Below are positions 35,879 to 48,239 of a DNA stretch of 64,000 bases, piece after piece. The position numbers were made by a program, and so were the translations under genes. The stretch comes from Tubiluchus corallicola (Eukaryota > Priapulida > Priapulimorpha > Priapulimorphida > Tubiluchidae). The stretch is taken from NCBI GenBank assembly GCA_030141605.1, contig JAQGDQ010000904.1, positions 17,917 through 81,916 of the forward strand, written 5' to 3'. The first letter of the stretch is position 1. Each line of letters opens with the position of its first letter. Below the pieces are notes generated by a model. The model ran no database searches, was not told the DNA's origin, and was given only the letters and a program-made list of their open reading frames with translations.

Positions 35879-36974
35879 TCACTCACTCACTACATGACTA
35901 CAACTGAATAAAATCGGACTCGCCGTTCTTATAAGCCGGTACCACATGCAATCTAGCGTTTCAGATTGGCCAGGCTACTGGACTGAAAAAAAGCCTAACA
36001 AGTATCGTTATGGAGATTGGCCTGTAGGCGGCGAAAATCAGTTATCCTTGAACCTACATACAGCCTTTGTTACAACACCTGCAAAGCCTCTCCCTATCAC
36101 TAACCGTGCAGCCATTACAACATGTTTACTATAGCATCCCCGAGCCTTTACAGTACAGAGTAAAGTATATGAGGGCTATAATCAATAATTCCTTGCAGTT
36201 GCTGATGCGGACACATACAACGAACTGAGCTACAGCAGCAGAGAAAATCATTCAATGCCAATACCAACAACATATAAGCATGGATGTCTAATTACAAAAT
36301 GACGTCCGACCATGTTGATAAATTTTATTTAAACGGTCTGGCTACAGAGATACATACATTGCATAGCCTAAGCATTGGGCTTTAATTCTCACACATAGCT
36401 GTTCAAAGACGTGTAATATTTGATTTGAAAGCAAGCATTCAAACGCAATTTTAAGATTACATATTTAAGCAGTGTGAATTTCATATTAGCTATGATGGAG
36501 TGCAACACAATGTCAACATAAATTGGTCTTACCTGCTGTTTTAGGAACGACATCAGCTCTCAGCTTAAAAAGAAAAAGTCTAAATTAAAATCAGATAGCG
36601 CAATGAAGTATCGTTTTTCTGTTAACGAAGATCCTCAAGAACTTGAGACCTTACATGTTGCGGGTAATAATTAAAACAATTTACTATTTGTTAATTACTT
36701 TAGCAGATGTCTTGTATAGAGCTATCATTATAAACAGACCTAACAGGCAATTAAATGTATAGTGCTATGCGCATTATTATGTGTCACATCATATTACATG
36801 GTTGCGTTAAAAGATAACAGCAAATATCAAAATAATTATATAAGTACTGTATAAAACTCTTCTTGGTGTATGTTATAAAACATCTCTCACCTGCATAGTT
36901 ATTCTTCCAACAGCTTTCTTTGTCTCCCCTTCCTCTACCGCCATATCAAAGTAAACCATTGGATTTGCAGCCAT
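33559..36974 (-). CDS. PPIA: Cyclophilin (peptidyl-prolyl cis-trans isomerase A type), copy A, five exons
   Basis: Exons in coding order: 36891-36974, 36533-36563, 34637-34822, 34175-34250, 33559-33694. Phases agree and give 170 residues. The protein is a single cyclophilin domain without signal peptide, so cytosolic or nuclear. Active-site residues known in human CypA (R55, F60, M61, Q63, W121, H126) are present as [15 protein letters not shown] (58-72) and NWLDGKH (W126, H131). It catalyses proline isomerisation and would be expected to bind cyclosporin. Near the N-terminus it has a longer loop ([10 protein letters not shown]) than copy B. Exon 2 is only 31 bp, like the short exon 2 of vertebrate PPIA. 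A CRE-like TGACGTCA lies 140 bp upstream. A minus-strand AATAAA at 33106-33111 is the likely polyadenylation signal. The gene 3' end was recently copied to 28.4-29.2 kb. Confidence 0.94.
35776..35896. repeat. CA/CACT microsatellite
   Basis: (CA)n with CG interruptions, ending in (CACT)n. In intron 2 of cyclophilin A. Open frames across it are artefacts. Confidence 0.95.
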
Positions 36975-37113
36975 ATTGTTGGAAAAAAACCTTTTAGTAG
37001 GCAAATAATTTCACAAAAATCCTAATTTTTAAGATACGATTACGCCGGCCGGTAGCAGCTACGTAGTGGCAAAGTTTTTGTGCTAGCAACAACGGAAGAG
37101 CAGATGTATGACG

Positions 37114-37121
37114 TGACGTCA
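37114..37121. promoter_or_regulatory. CRE-like palindrome upstream of cyclophilin A
   Basis: TGACGTCA, the full CREB/ATF palindrome, lies 140 bp upstream of the copy A start codon. The corresponding area of copy B (about 44357-44383) has only half-sites (GCGTCACA, TGTGACGG). Seen directly; use in vivo is inferred. Confidence 0.4.
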
Positions 37122-37199
37122 CACCCTCATCCGCTGGATCGATGAAACGTCGAGATCAGCTCACGCGTTCGACCGCTTCCAGCGCTGCAAGCCAACCAC

Positions 37200-39057
37200 C
37201 ACTTGAAAAATTAACTATTCATAAATTAGAGTTTTACTTTAAAACTTGTTAATGCCATGAGCTAAGCACTAAGAAAATTTTGGAAGGACGTACTTTTTAT
37301 ATTGACTTTAACTGATGTCTACTGATTTGTCTAGTGATTTCTTACACTGACAATGTTTTTTTGCTTTGGTAATACCTTATATTATTACTTTTTCACGCTA
37401 TGAAAAGAAATAATTATTTTCACGTTCATAAGAATAACAATATGCAAATTATAAATTATGTAATTCAAACAGTCTAAACCTGACACCGGGTGTTTCAAAA
37501 GTCCCTCGTTAAATTTATTAAAATAATTACAAACGGAAACAAAATTACAATTTTTTTATTGCGTGTGCAATTCAAAAGAGTTTTGGTGGCATTAAACTTG
37601 GCTTCGTAAGTCTTAATTATGGCTACTTTACCACGCTTTTTTCTATCGCCGTGCAGCAATCTTGTGCTTCTCTGTTCAAAACATGGTAGAAAAATAACAG
37701 GCTGTTGTTGGATGGCAGGCAGTGACCTGTTTGAGGATTTTGTTCCTTGGTGTAATCTATAGTACACAGTCGTAGGCTTAACCCTCGTGTTGATCGTGAC
37801 TTTATAATTTTTCTTTACGTTCACTTCTCTACAATGCATATATTTTGTGCCTAATAAACAATAAATAAATACCAAAAATAAATAAATAGAAAACGGTACA
37901 AAACTTGATCTAATGTAGCCTAAAGGAAACTCTCAACTACTGTGTTTGCCACAAGATGAGCGTCATAGATTAATACAATAATACAATAAATTGAGTCACA
38001 TCAATGAGGCACTTCATAACAAAATGGCGGCTTGTCGTGCGCAACCGTTTTTTATAAACAAGAGCAAGAAATTGTTGTGGAATATGAATAAATGCAGCGG
38101 TGTGAAAAATGATTGTAATAATATAATAGTAACTATTTCTTGCCAATGACTTCCATTCCACTTGATCCATTTTTCTGTGCACTAGGCTTTTCTGTGCACA
38201 AGTACAATAAACTCTTGGTTTGTGCTATGTAGACAATATTTAGTGCCAAAAAAGTGATTATTTAATAATTTAACACTTTATTCTTAAAATCTAATCATTT
38301 ATAACCACCTAACAAACAACGAGATTACAATTGGAAAAAAGCTGAATAAGATAACGCAGATTTATGAAATTAAAAATTTTATTCAGAGTTAAAATCATGC
38401 CGGAATATATAAGGTATCTAGCCGAGTTATATAATTATATAATAGCCCATACTGATATTATTGCGTGTGACACGCTTATGTAACACCACGTGGAAAGTGC
38501 GAGCACCGTCGACTGTTGTTGGTTTTATCCACAAGAATAGTGATTAAAAGCACACTTACGATTGATTTTTTTTAATTAAATATTATTATTTGTTATAGTT
38601 TATATTTTCTTGTGGAAGATGAGCTTTAGTCAAGCTCAAAGGAGAACAGCATAGGTAAGTAATTATAAAATTATAGTACGTGTGCTTTCAGCCATTATTG
38701 TCACCAACCCAAATATAGTCAATGGCCTGTAACTTTATTATTAATTGTTTAGAAAAAACACTAAAACAACTTTCACACGCTCAATAAAGTTTTAAAAGAC
38801 GTTCACGCATGGGAAAGAAACTCATGCTGCCTTTAGCATGCAGGCCTATTACAGATAGAGATAGTTTTATGATCTTGCTTTTGTTGTTAAGATTTAGGTG
38901 CATCTCAATGCAACAATTGTGGCGGGGATTCAGAGAAATACAGGCCTAATATTGAAAAATCCGCACTTATTTCTATTGAGAAACAAAGAAAAAAGAATTA
39001 AATATTGATGACACTGCCAGTATATTCTCCTGCAATTATTAGAATCTACATAAATTT
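37200..39057. other. Spacer between cyclophilin copies A and B
   Basis: No gene recognised. GGGTGTTTCAAAAGTCCCTC at 37488 resembles a transposon terminus, but no inverted partner was found. The 126-codon minus frame at 37495-37875 has no motif. Confidence 0.4.
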
Positions 39058-42000
39058 TTAAGAAATTTGTCCACAGTCTGCAATCGTGATCTTTTTCGTA
39101 GTTTTCCCGCTAGGTGTACCAAAACCTTCAATGGTTTTAACTACATCCATGCCATCAGTGACTTTACCAAATACGACGTGTTTACCATCTAGCCTACAAA
39201 AATAATTAGCACAATATCGAATTAATTACGAGAATTACTCCATTCCTTGCGGCGATTCGGGTATTAAATTAGTTTACACTGTCTTGAAAGATGGCTAGTC
39301 TACATGACGACGATAACAATGATGGTGATGATTGCGGAGACGATAATGATCACGACGATGATAATGGCGATGGTAATACATGTATACATATATGTTCCAA
39401 TTATATAAGATTCAATTATTGTTCTATATACACATACAGATATATATACAATTATATAGAACAATAATTGAATCTTATCTACATAACAAAATATTCACAT
39501 AATGAATCCCTTTAATCAATACTGGGCCATAATAAGTTTTGCAAAATGCCAACCAAAAACACCAAAAAGAAATTACTACATGTAACTACTAAAAGTGCCA
39601 TCAAAGAGAACTTTTAGGCACTAAATCAACAGTAGTTAAGATGACTAAATAACAAGAAAACCAGTAAAGTTAGTATCCTGAAAACTTTAACAGTCCAACT
39701 TGATCGCTCTTTTGACACACAACATTAGGGCAGCCTCGAAAAATCACGTGTTAGATCGTTGAACGCGAAGTTCAAAATGCCGAATTTAGAAATTGCTAAT
39801 TTTTGTGTTTCTTCGCCTATGTCCAACAATAGTAAGCTTACTGAAGATTCCTACTACCGAAAAATTGTCCCCTAACACTGACGTCCTGATGTTCTTGTAG
39901 GCCGTTAATTAAGTTCTCAAGCTGATATTTACTAAAAGAAACATTTCAGTGATTATTATAGAAATAAAACGTATCTTTAGGTCATAGGCGAAATTGAACC
40001 AGGCCTAGAGCCAGAAAATATGTTTTGTTTTCCTTTAATTTGACTCTCATTTTAGTGCCGCAAGGATCCTCTATCGTTCTGTTATACAGCTGCTCATTTG
40101 AAATACATGTGCAAATAATATAGCCATTTTCTTTTTAAGATTTGGCTGATTTTCTTAAGCAGACCTCTGTGGAACACATTTATATCTATTTGCTGAGTTG
40201 TAGTCAAGCCACATTTCACTGTTGTACATGAAAAAGCTGATAAAGCTAAATAATTTTGCTATATTTACAAGTGCATAAAAAGGGGGTTAGTGCAGATTTC
40301 GGAAAACCGTTACAATGAACTTTTTTTCAAAGGCGAACATGTCTGACTCAGACATTCTACAGTTCAACCAAGAGATAACTCATAAAGACAAAAACTATAT
40401 TTTCATTAAAACACTATCATAATTAAGCAGTTTTACCAGTCAGTTTTTACGCTGCAAATGAAAAACTGGGAGCCGTTTGTGTTTGGACCTGCATTAGCCA
40501 TTGAAAGTATGCCTGCAAAACAAAGGAAGTTTAGCTTGCCAATGTGTTACCAGGTAATATGTTACAAATTATACAAAGGCATCTACTTTCAATATACTAG
40601 TCTAAATCGGAAATGTTTAATAAATAATTTACTTGCATTTTCATACAAAAAATGTAAAACAAGAAAAGGAAATTGCGCTGTTTCCAAGCCATTTTTTCTT
40701 TAACAATAATGCCGATTTTCATACTTATACTGATTAATTACATTCCCAGTAACTTGAACATCAACGGAACAGCGACTTTTAGAAAACGTTAACATTTTTC
40801 GTAAACCATGCGGCTTTAAAGGACAAGGAAAGGGGTACCTGAAATAGGTTTCAGAAAAATCGCCTTAAAAATTATGTTACTTTACAGCAGTTTTATGCGT
40901 ATATAGTACTCGTGTTGAAAGGAATTTTTCTTTGTTTTCATTTTAAATCTCCGCAATATTGTTCCTACGGCGCCATTACATGACGTCACTACACAAACGT
41001 AAATAAGGATAAAAAAAGGCAATGTTTCAAATGCTCCAAGGGTTATGTCCCAAAAAACTTTCTGTGCAAATCTATATTACTTAGCATTTCGCTTACCTGA
41101 TGGAAAGACTTATCAAACATTCTACCATAAAAATGGCTGCGCCTAACGGTGATCGCGGGAGTTTAAATTTACACGTTTTATACAGCGTTACGCTGATGCA
41201 AGCTTTGCACGAACAAATGTAGTATCTAAGTGGTATAAAATTTCGAGACGAATTTTTTATGTTTGGTGTAAGTGGAGGGTTTTCTTGTGCTTTAAATATT
41301 TTAGTAGGTTTCTCAGTTCTGCATGTTTACAGGAAATCCTACTAGTTTAGATGGGGAACAGACTTCACCAAAGTCTGTTTCTCTACTACACATTGTCAGA
41401 AAAAATTAAGCGCTGCATCGGATCAGCCGACGATGCATGGCAAGGTACGAAGTCTATGCATGACGTCGAGAAGGCTTCACGAAGTTATGACTGTGTTATC
41501 TCGGCAGGTGTATGAAATGTGTTTTCGTTGGAGAATTCAATTGTTTATTTGAAATCTAATTGAGTCGTTGCGTTTTATTGCTACTATGACAGCAGAGCCG
41601 AATTGCAATTTTCCATATCTTCGCAAGTATGGTAAGCTATCCGCATAAATTTTAACTGAAAGATTTAACTAAAGGCTAGCATTAAAAAGAAGAAGCATTT
41701 TGATAATTATGACTTAAATTAATTATGACGTAAACCACTGACTTAAAAAACCATTGACAAAGAGTTAAATTTTCCTTTATATATACCTGGCTCTTCATGT
41801 TTGAGCGTAAAATTTTCATCTGCAAATGTAGCTCCATATATGCTCTTTCCGCCAGTACCATTATTATTAGTAAAGTCACCACCTTGACACATGAATTTTG
41901 GTATTACTCGATGAAATGTGCTGCTCTTGAAACCAAACCCGTTTTCGTAAGTACACAATTGCCTAAAATTCTCTGAAAATTTTTTAAACTTGTGTTACTG

Positions 42001-42422
42001 CTGCAAGCTTCGAAAGATCTTCTGGAAACTGAACAAAATTAGAACGGGAGCATTAATAGGTCCTATGTGCTAGGGTCCGGCACACCCTACTTGTCATTTC
42101 TTTCAAAGTTAAAGGCTTCCATAATTAAATCATGAGAAGCGTTTAATGTTGCCATACATCTGTATTTTGTTGTAAAAATTGATTACGCAATGTCAGGGCT
42201 CTGTTACTATCCGTGCAATGACCAACGGTATCTCCACGCAAAGTTTCACACTCCTACGATGAAAAGTGTGGCCTGCGACAGCCTTCAATAAATGTGCCGA
42301 CAACAACACGAGAAAGCTTCAGCAACCAAAAAGTTAAAGAAAAGGAAAATTCAATCTTTCATTAGATATATTAGAAATATTGGGAAAATAAATAGTGTTA
42401 AAACAATTCTCAATAATGTGTG

Positions 42423-42466
<44 letters not shown>

Positions 42467-44197
42467 TACGTATGTATGTATGTATGTATGAATGTATGTA
42501 TGTATGTATGTATGTATGTATGTATGTATGTATGTATGTATGTATGTATGTATGTATGTATGTATGTATGTATGTATGTATGTATGTATGTATGCATGTA
42601 TGTATGTATGTATGTGTGTGTGTGTATCATGGCAGATCATATGTAAAATTATTTAGAGAATAATAATGAGAACTCATGTTAAACATTATAATTATATGTT
42701 ACAAAAGACAAAATGTGAAAAGACATTTTACAGAGTGCCAAAAAACCAGGTAGTGTCTAACGAATATATGTATAGCGAAAAATTGTATAGACAAAGCAAA
42801 TGCGTATGCTATGAATGTAATTTTCATAAGCATTTTGCATAATACCAATTTTTATTTAAGAAATGCAAGAAATAAGTAATGTTTCAACTTGTTTGCAAAT
42901 AAATTTGTGTTGTTTTTTGAGGCCAAAATACGTGAAAAAAACATGAAACACAGTTTATCCTTCTAAAACAAAATCAAAAAGAAACAAAAAATTAAGTACA
43001 TGACTGAAACGGGGCCATCTAATTAGCTTGTAATCCCTAAAATACAGAGACGTAGTGGTTGAAATGTAGAGATCTAGTTGCATTATTTAAACCACAGTAA
43101 AGAGACAAAATCGCAAAAAGCAACAAACGAGAGTGTTTATATAGCAACATTGTTCATAAATCACCCTATATAATAATATAATAGTATACGGCACGTCCCC
43201 AAGTTTATGTCATTAATGAATCGAGTGCATTGGTAGCATCTATTAGTACGTCATAATGAATTTAGTTACCACGGTAATTATTCCAGTGTCATCTATGCTA
43301 TTCGTAAAAACAAAGTGAGGATATTATGGTAAGTCACTTTTGAAATCGCTTCCACCAGAGCAAAAGACCTCTCTAATGTACCAGATCCTTCGCAAGTTTG
43401 CCATAATGTGATTTATAAAAATTACATAATAGAACAATCCCTCATCCAAGAAGTGTATGCGTTATAGATAAAATCGGTTTATTTTGTTTTCAACGCACCC
43501 GTTTATCAGATCTGCGTTATTTTCTTCCGCAGTTGGATAACGCATACTGCATTCCGGATGCCTCCATGGTAAACGTTACTTTAGAGTTTAGACTATAAAT
43601 TTTAAGGGCTAGGTTATAAGTCACTATCACACTATTAAATGTTCTCAATCTTGCGACTATGTAGTTGCTTATGTTATGACCGTATAAAGGGAACATTAAC
43701 ATTTAAATTAAAACCACTCCATCTTACCTGCTGTTTTAGGAACGACATCAGGCCGCAGCTAAAAGGAAACAAAGACCAATATTAACATATGAGCATCATA
43801 AAGTCATGAAATATAAGCCCTAATTTTCTGTCGATCAACATTTCTAGAAACTGCAGGCGAGGCCTTTCTAGGCGTATAGTGACTAAGGCAGTACCGATAT
43901 GCTCAAGTCTCGAGTCTTATTTGTGTGATAATTCTCATTACTTAGCTACAGTTAAACAAAGACGTTATGTACGTTAATTTAATATTTTTAGATGATAACT
44001 GATATGAAAACAACTAATTTGCACCTCGAATCACACTATTAACTCCATTTGCAGTCTAGTAGTAGACACCTACTATATTTGTAACTAATACATATATAGT
44101 ATTTGTAAATTTCTCTCACCTCCATAGTTATTCTTCCAATGGGCACCCCGTCTGCTGTCATATCAAAATAAACCACAGGCCTTGCAGTTGCAGCCAT
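39058..44197 (-). CDS. PPIA: Cyclophilin (peptidyl-prolyl cis-trans isomerase A type), copy B, five exons
   Basis: Exons in coding order: 44120-44197, 43728-43758, 41787-41972, 40437-40512, 39058-39193, joined in phase to 168 residues. The product is a complete single-domain cyclophilin with [15 protein letters not shown] and DWLDGKH active-site motifs intact. Exons 2 to 5 are exactly the same lengths as in copy A (31, 186, 76 and 136 bp), so this is a tandem duplicate in head-to-tail orientation. Differences cluster at the N-terminus ([17 protein letters not shown]), in [13 protein letters not shown], and near the C-terminus ([15 protein letters not shown]). Both copies look functional. Intron 4 contains a perfect 26-bp hairpin and intron 2 a long GTAT microsatellite lies nearby at 42.4 kb. 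Upstream, a stretch around 44330-44380 resembles the upstream region of copy A. Confidence 0.94.
39300..39376. repeat. Degenerate GAT/GAC repeat
   Basis: Interrupted GATGAC/GATAAT triplets in intron 4 of cyclophilin B. Confidence 0.7.
39405..39478. repeat. Perfect 26-bp inverted repeat, 22-bp loop
   Basis: The left arm 39405-39430 starts ATAAGATTCAATTATTGTTC, and the right arm 39453-39478 is its exact reverse complement. A stable hairpin in intron 4 of cyclophilin B; possibly a small foldback element. Confidence 0.9.
42417..42632. repeat. Long GTAT tetranucleotide microsatellite
   Basis: (GT)n, then (GTGC)n, then over thirty GTAT units, then (GT)n, in cyclophilin B intron 2. Frames on both strands are tetrapeptide repeats and not genes. 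Confidence 0.96.
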
Positions 44198-45049
44198 GTG
44201 TTATACGGCAAAAAACTTTTAGTAAACTAGTAATTATATAAAAATTACTGAATTTTAGATACGATCAAGCTAGATAGATGTTCCTACCTGCATGCCTATC
44301 ATGAATTTGTTAACTGTAAAAGTTGTTGTGCTAAGCAACAACGAAAGTATAAAGAAATGCGTCACATCCTTTGTGACGGCTGGGCAACGTGTAAACATGT
44401 AACACGTAAACCTGAAACTTTCAGAATAACATTATAGAGCGATTAACAAATTAAAAGTTAATTGCGCTCTTTACTCCGCCTTTTTTTCCACACGCTGTGT
44501 GGTGAAGCCTAGTTCTGCCGGATTTAAGTGGCGTTTATGTAGCAATTGGACGCGGATGCGTTTTGGTGGGTGCGGATAGATAAAATCGGTTTATTTTGTT
44601 TTCAATACACCTGCTTGTGCAGCCCGCATATGCGTTATTCTTTTTCTGCAGCCATTTGCTATTGATCTTTTCTGCAGGCTATTCCGCAGACTGTTCAACG
44701 TAGGAAAACGCATCCGCATGCGCATTCTACTTAAACGTCACTTTAGACGCGTCATTCTTTCATCAAAATAGCGAGGCACTGAAAAGGATGTCGAAAAAGA
44801 AAGTGTACGGTTTTTGAAATTGCCAAACAGAGTGGTGGTCCCCTGAATTCCAGTGTACTTACAATTTCAAAATATTTATTTCACAGTAGTCACTAACAAT
44901 TTATATGGTTTATATGTTGGCTGATTTATAAATTTTCACCCAAGTGTCTTTTTCTGCTTATTGGTTGTGATTTTACAAACTTGTACTAACCTGTAGGGCA
45001 TCTTCTTATAAGTCGCTGTCGTAAAGTTTAAAGTAATTGTGATTTTGTG

Positions 45050-45165
45050 CAACGGATTTTTTGTGCCTTGTTAGCACAGGTTGCTCCAGCGCCTTTAAAT
45101 TCTTACTATTTAGTTGTGCATTACTACTTTGTTAAGCACAAATAAAATTCATTCATTCATTCTTA
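45050..45165 (+). mobile_element. LINE-like 3' tail with (ATTC)n
   Basis: GTTAAGCACAAATAAAATTC followed by ATTCATTCATTC is the style of L2/CR1-like 3' ends. No coding remnant was seen. Confidence 0.4.
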
Positions 45166-45984
45166 GAATAAGTTTTGCCCTAAAAAGTCATTTCTACGTT
45201 AAGTTCTGACTCTGCGTTGACAACAAGCTCCGCATGCAAGAAGTCCGCTTACAAAATGACTGACTGGCACATTAAGCAAATAGTATAGCTCCTCATTCGC
45301 TCCACCTCCAAGATGCCAAATTAGAAATGATTCATGATATATGCTGATAATAGGTCCACATGGCCAAGTTCTAAAGCTCTAATTAAACTAGAGAAGCTAC
45401 TTAAGTGATCTAGTTCCAACTTTGCTCCGCCTCTGAGATACCAAAGTGTTTTCCATATCAAATTATTATGCTAAATATAAAACATGTAACGTAATAATGA
45501 AATACACACAACATTATAACTATTATTATAATTCTTTATTTTTATATAAACGATTTACAGTATAGATTCCCTCTATTTGCAGGAATATGTTTTAAAATTG
45601 CTAAAAGCATTTACAATCATTAAACATATTAACATAAAGATAATTTTAGAGTCTAACACATTACACACAATGAAAGACAACGATCGTATACAATAAACAT
45701 AATTTGTAATTATAACACATCATAACATACATACACAATCAAAAATAACGAGCATATATATCATTATATAATATACAACATCAGTAACTAGATAATAAGT
45801 AAAACTGATAACGATTTGAAATAAAGATGAAGAAAATACCCATGCGTATATTTTCTCTGATTCACAATAGACTCTGAATCACATTCTGCAAAACCGTACC
45901 TAAAGCAAAGTATGCGGCCTATATGTTATCTCGAGTCGTGTTAAAGTAAAACACCCCTATTAACTTAAAATGTACTAATCTTAC

Positions 45985-46215
45985 TTGAATGGAATTCGAA
46001 AATTCCGCGTTCTGATTGCCCCAAAGTTTGAATATCCACCTGTTTTCACCTGCAAAGTCTGTTTCCTTGAGTTCACTGGTTGCTGGTGTTTGCAACGCCA
46101 AGGCAAGGCTAAGACACGGCAACGCCAACACAAACAGGACAAGCCCGCACCCGCCCTTCCAGGACTTGTCTTCCAACTGTTTCGGCGTAATGTGAGGGTG
46201 TGGTGAGCCTTCATG
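45985..46215 (-). CDS. Unassigned exon-like open frame with a membrane segment
   Basis: One minus-strand frame reads HITPKQLEDKSWKGGCG, then a strong hydrophobic run (LVLFVLALPCLSLALAL), then QTPATSELKETDFAGENRW, and ends at a good donor (TTCAA|GTAAGA, exon end 45985). This resembles a type II membrane protein exon. That frame has no ATG, although a different frame has one at 46214. It lies back-to-back with 46404-46643, 190 bp away, in a G+C-richer island. No downstream exon was identified, and the plus strand is also open. Confidence 0.3.
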
Positions 46216-46403
46216 TGTAGATTCGTTTTCTGCGTTTTTTTTGTGTTTAGCTAGCTAATTGTTTCGGTTATACGAAGAAAACTCCATTTGACAGTAACAT
46301 TTTAGTTTTTACAAAATTAGTAGGATTTTGGTCGGGCCTTATACCGTTCTTTTAAAGCTGGTGAATGTCTCCCAGTTGCTTGGTTTGTTAGTTTCGTTTC
46401 AGG

Positions 46404-46643
46404 ATGTCGATCTCGAACCGTGCCCTCTCGCGCACCGATAGTACTGATTCAAACCGTTCAAACCGTTCTAAGCCCCTGGCGACGGGAACCCGACGGCGGA
46501 ACAATAACATTAAGAATTTGGGTTGGGATGGTGCAGTGCTCCCTTCTTCGATCGGCTTCCAACTCACACCGAATATACCCACCTCCAAATTTACCACATA
46601 CAATGTTGTTGACAATAACAAAAACAACAAAGAAAGTCAGTAG
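46404..46643 (+). CDS. Unassigned open frame, possible 5' exon of the PAQR3-like gene
   Basis: A 79-codon frame starts at ATG 46404, directly after an acceptor-like TTTCAG. The product is Ser/Arg/Asn-rich at first (SISNRALSRTDSTDSNRS), then GWDGAVLPSSIGFQLTPN. The region is richer in G+C than its surroundings. A donor AAAGAAA|GTCAGT near 46638 would join in phase to the PAQR3 exon at 48229, but that donor is weak. The opposite strand is also open here (46388-46630), so coding strand is unsure. Not recognised as any family. Confidence 0.35.
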   Translation: MSISNRALSRTDSTDSNRSNRSKPLATGTRRRNNNIKNLGWDGAVLPSSIGFQLTPNIPTSKFTTYNVVDNNKNNKESQ

Positions 46644-47120
46644 GAAATTCTAATTTAGAATTTTCTTTGAAAACTTGTTAAAGAAAGATAACAACCATTG
46701 CTGTTTTATAAAACGTAACCATCTTGTAACGTTACCTGTCTGAAGGCAGATTTCTTTTATTTTAGAATTCTGCCTGCCCAATATCTATAATAGACGTGAA
46801 GGGCGTATGATGATGATCTTGTGATGCAACCACCTAGCGGTTTAACCCTTGCGGGCACGGCATTGCGCAAGCGTACAAAGTAGTATTGGTAGTTTTGCTT
46901 TTATTTTCGCTGCCTGTCAACAGATGCCGCGCTAGCGCAACTGAGGCTTGAGTATGAACATGGCAGGCGTCTTGTACGTGTACTTCGAATAAATGTTAGA
47001 TTAAATTCAAAATCACAAAAAACTGTGTACAGATTACCAGAAAAAATAATAAACTAAGATCTAACGATCGAGCGAATAGAGGAAAGCATGTAATCTATGA
47101 AATCATGAAAGCGCAGGTAA

Positions 47121-47657
47121 AATAAATAGGCAGTGGCTAGAGGTACGGATCCGTACTCGTCTTTTCTGCGATACGGATCCTTATTCGTAGCTATTTTTGC
47201 AGCAAATACAGATCCGTACTACCCCTTTCCTAATGTTATGTTCCAGACGATTGTTTTTCGGGTTTACTGCACTGTCTGGCTCAGCAGTTTCTATAGTCTG
47301 CACGTATATTTTCAGAAAAGGATGGCTTGCTTTTAAAAATTGCTTTACCCTATTTCTTTTGATATAACTTTACAAGTTTCAAATATTTTTCATTGTGATT
47401 CAGTTTTAAAAACCATATTGATATCATTTGTGCGTACATTTGCTTAGCAGTGTCAAGCTGATTCAAGCCTTGTGCGACGATCCGTGTTTTTCCTTTAATA
47501 TCTTTCGCGATATGGCGATCCCGATTTTCTCGTCATTATCTATCGCGGTACGAATCGATCCGTATTTTCTAGTGAATGCTTTCGAGACACGGATCCATGT
47601 TTTTAGTTGCTGCAATTCCGGATACGGATCCATACCTCTAGTCACTGCCAAATAAAT
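47121..47657. mobile_element. Non-autonomous hAT-type element (MITE) with GGATCC subterminal repeats
   Basis: Terminal inverted repeats of about 25 bp: left GGCAGTGGCTAGAGGTACGG from 47130, right ending at 47649 as GGCAGTGACTAGAGGTATGG on the other strand. AAATAAAT flanks both sides (47121-47128, 47650-47657), a likely 8-bp target duplication with one extra base at the left. The motif ACGGATCC/GATCCGTA recurs at least seven times near the ends. No transposase frame. Confidence 0.78.
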
Positions 47658-48239
47658 TACTAGTATAAAGTTCATTAGACTGAATTAGGTGCTAGTAAAA
47701 TATAATAGGAAGACTTACAATGTACAAGCTGCAGGGGTTACAGCAACCCGTCTAATATCAGACACTTCGACTGCTGGCGGTCGCTGTGCTTCGTGGCACC
47801 GTGTAGGGCTTGAATCAAGGCCCCCATGTACTAGTACCAGCCATTTTGTTCATATCAGCAAAATGGTGACCATGCATGGGCAACAAAGCTGTTTAGACTG
47901 GGGCCTTACTACGCCTTAGTTGAGAGTAATAATTGCCTTCTGCCAATTTTTATTGTTTCTCTGCAGCTATAGGAGCCATGCTAAACCTAAATACAATCTT
48001 TGTAGCCTTTCGATCATTTTCTTCCTTTTCAGATGGTAAATTTGGACTGTGCTTATTTAATTCCATTCACTTATATTTTGTTTAGGTTAACTTGACATGA
48101 TCACATTTGGTTTAATGACTTAATTAAGGTCAAAAAGTGCTTATCTTATTCTATGAATGCTTTTTAATTATATTGTAATTGTTGTGTTAAAACCAATTTT
48201 GATAAATTATAAATTTATAATGTTTCAGGATTTGCTGTG

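Noticed and set aside
35650-35907. His-Thr and Val-Cys open frames
   Set aside because: Artefacts of the CA microsatellite.
37495-37875. 126-codon minus-strand open frame
   Set aside because: No domain, no splice partner, and it overlaps a possible transposon end.
42292-42663. Several open frames of repeated Met-Tyr-Val-Cys or His-Thr-Tyr-Ile
   Set aside because: Artefacts of the GTAT tetranucleotide repeat, open in several frames at once.
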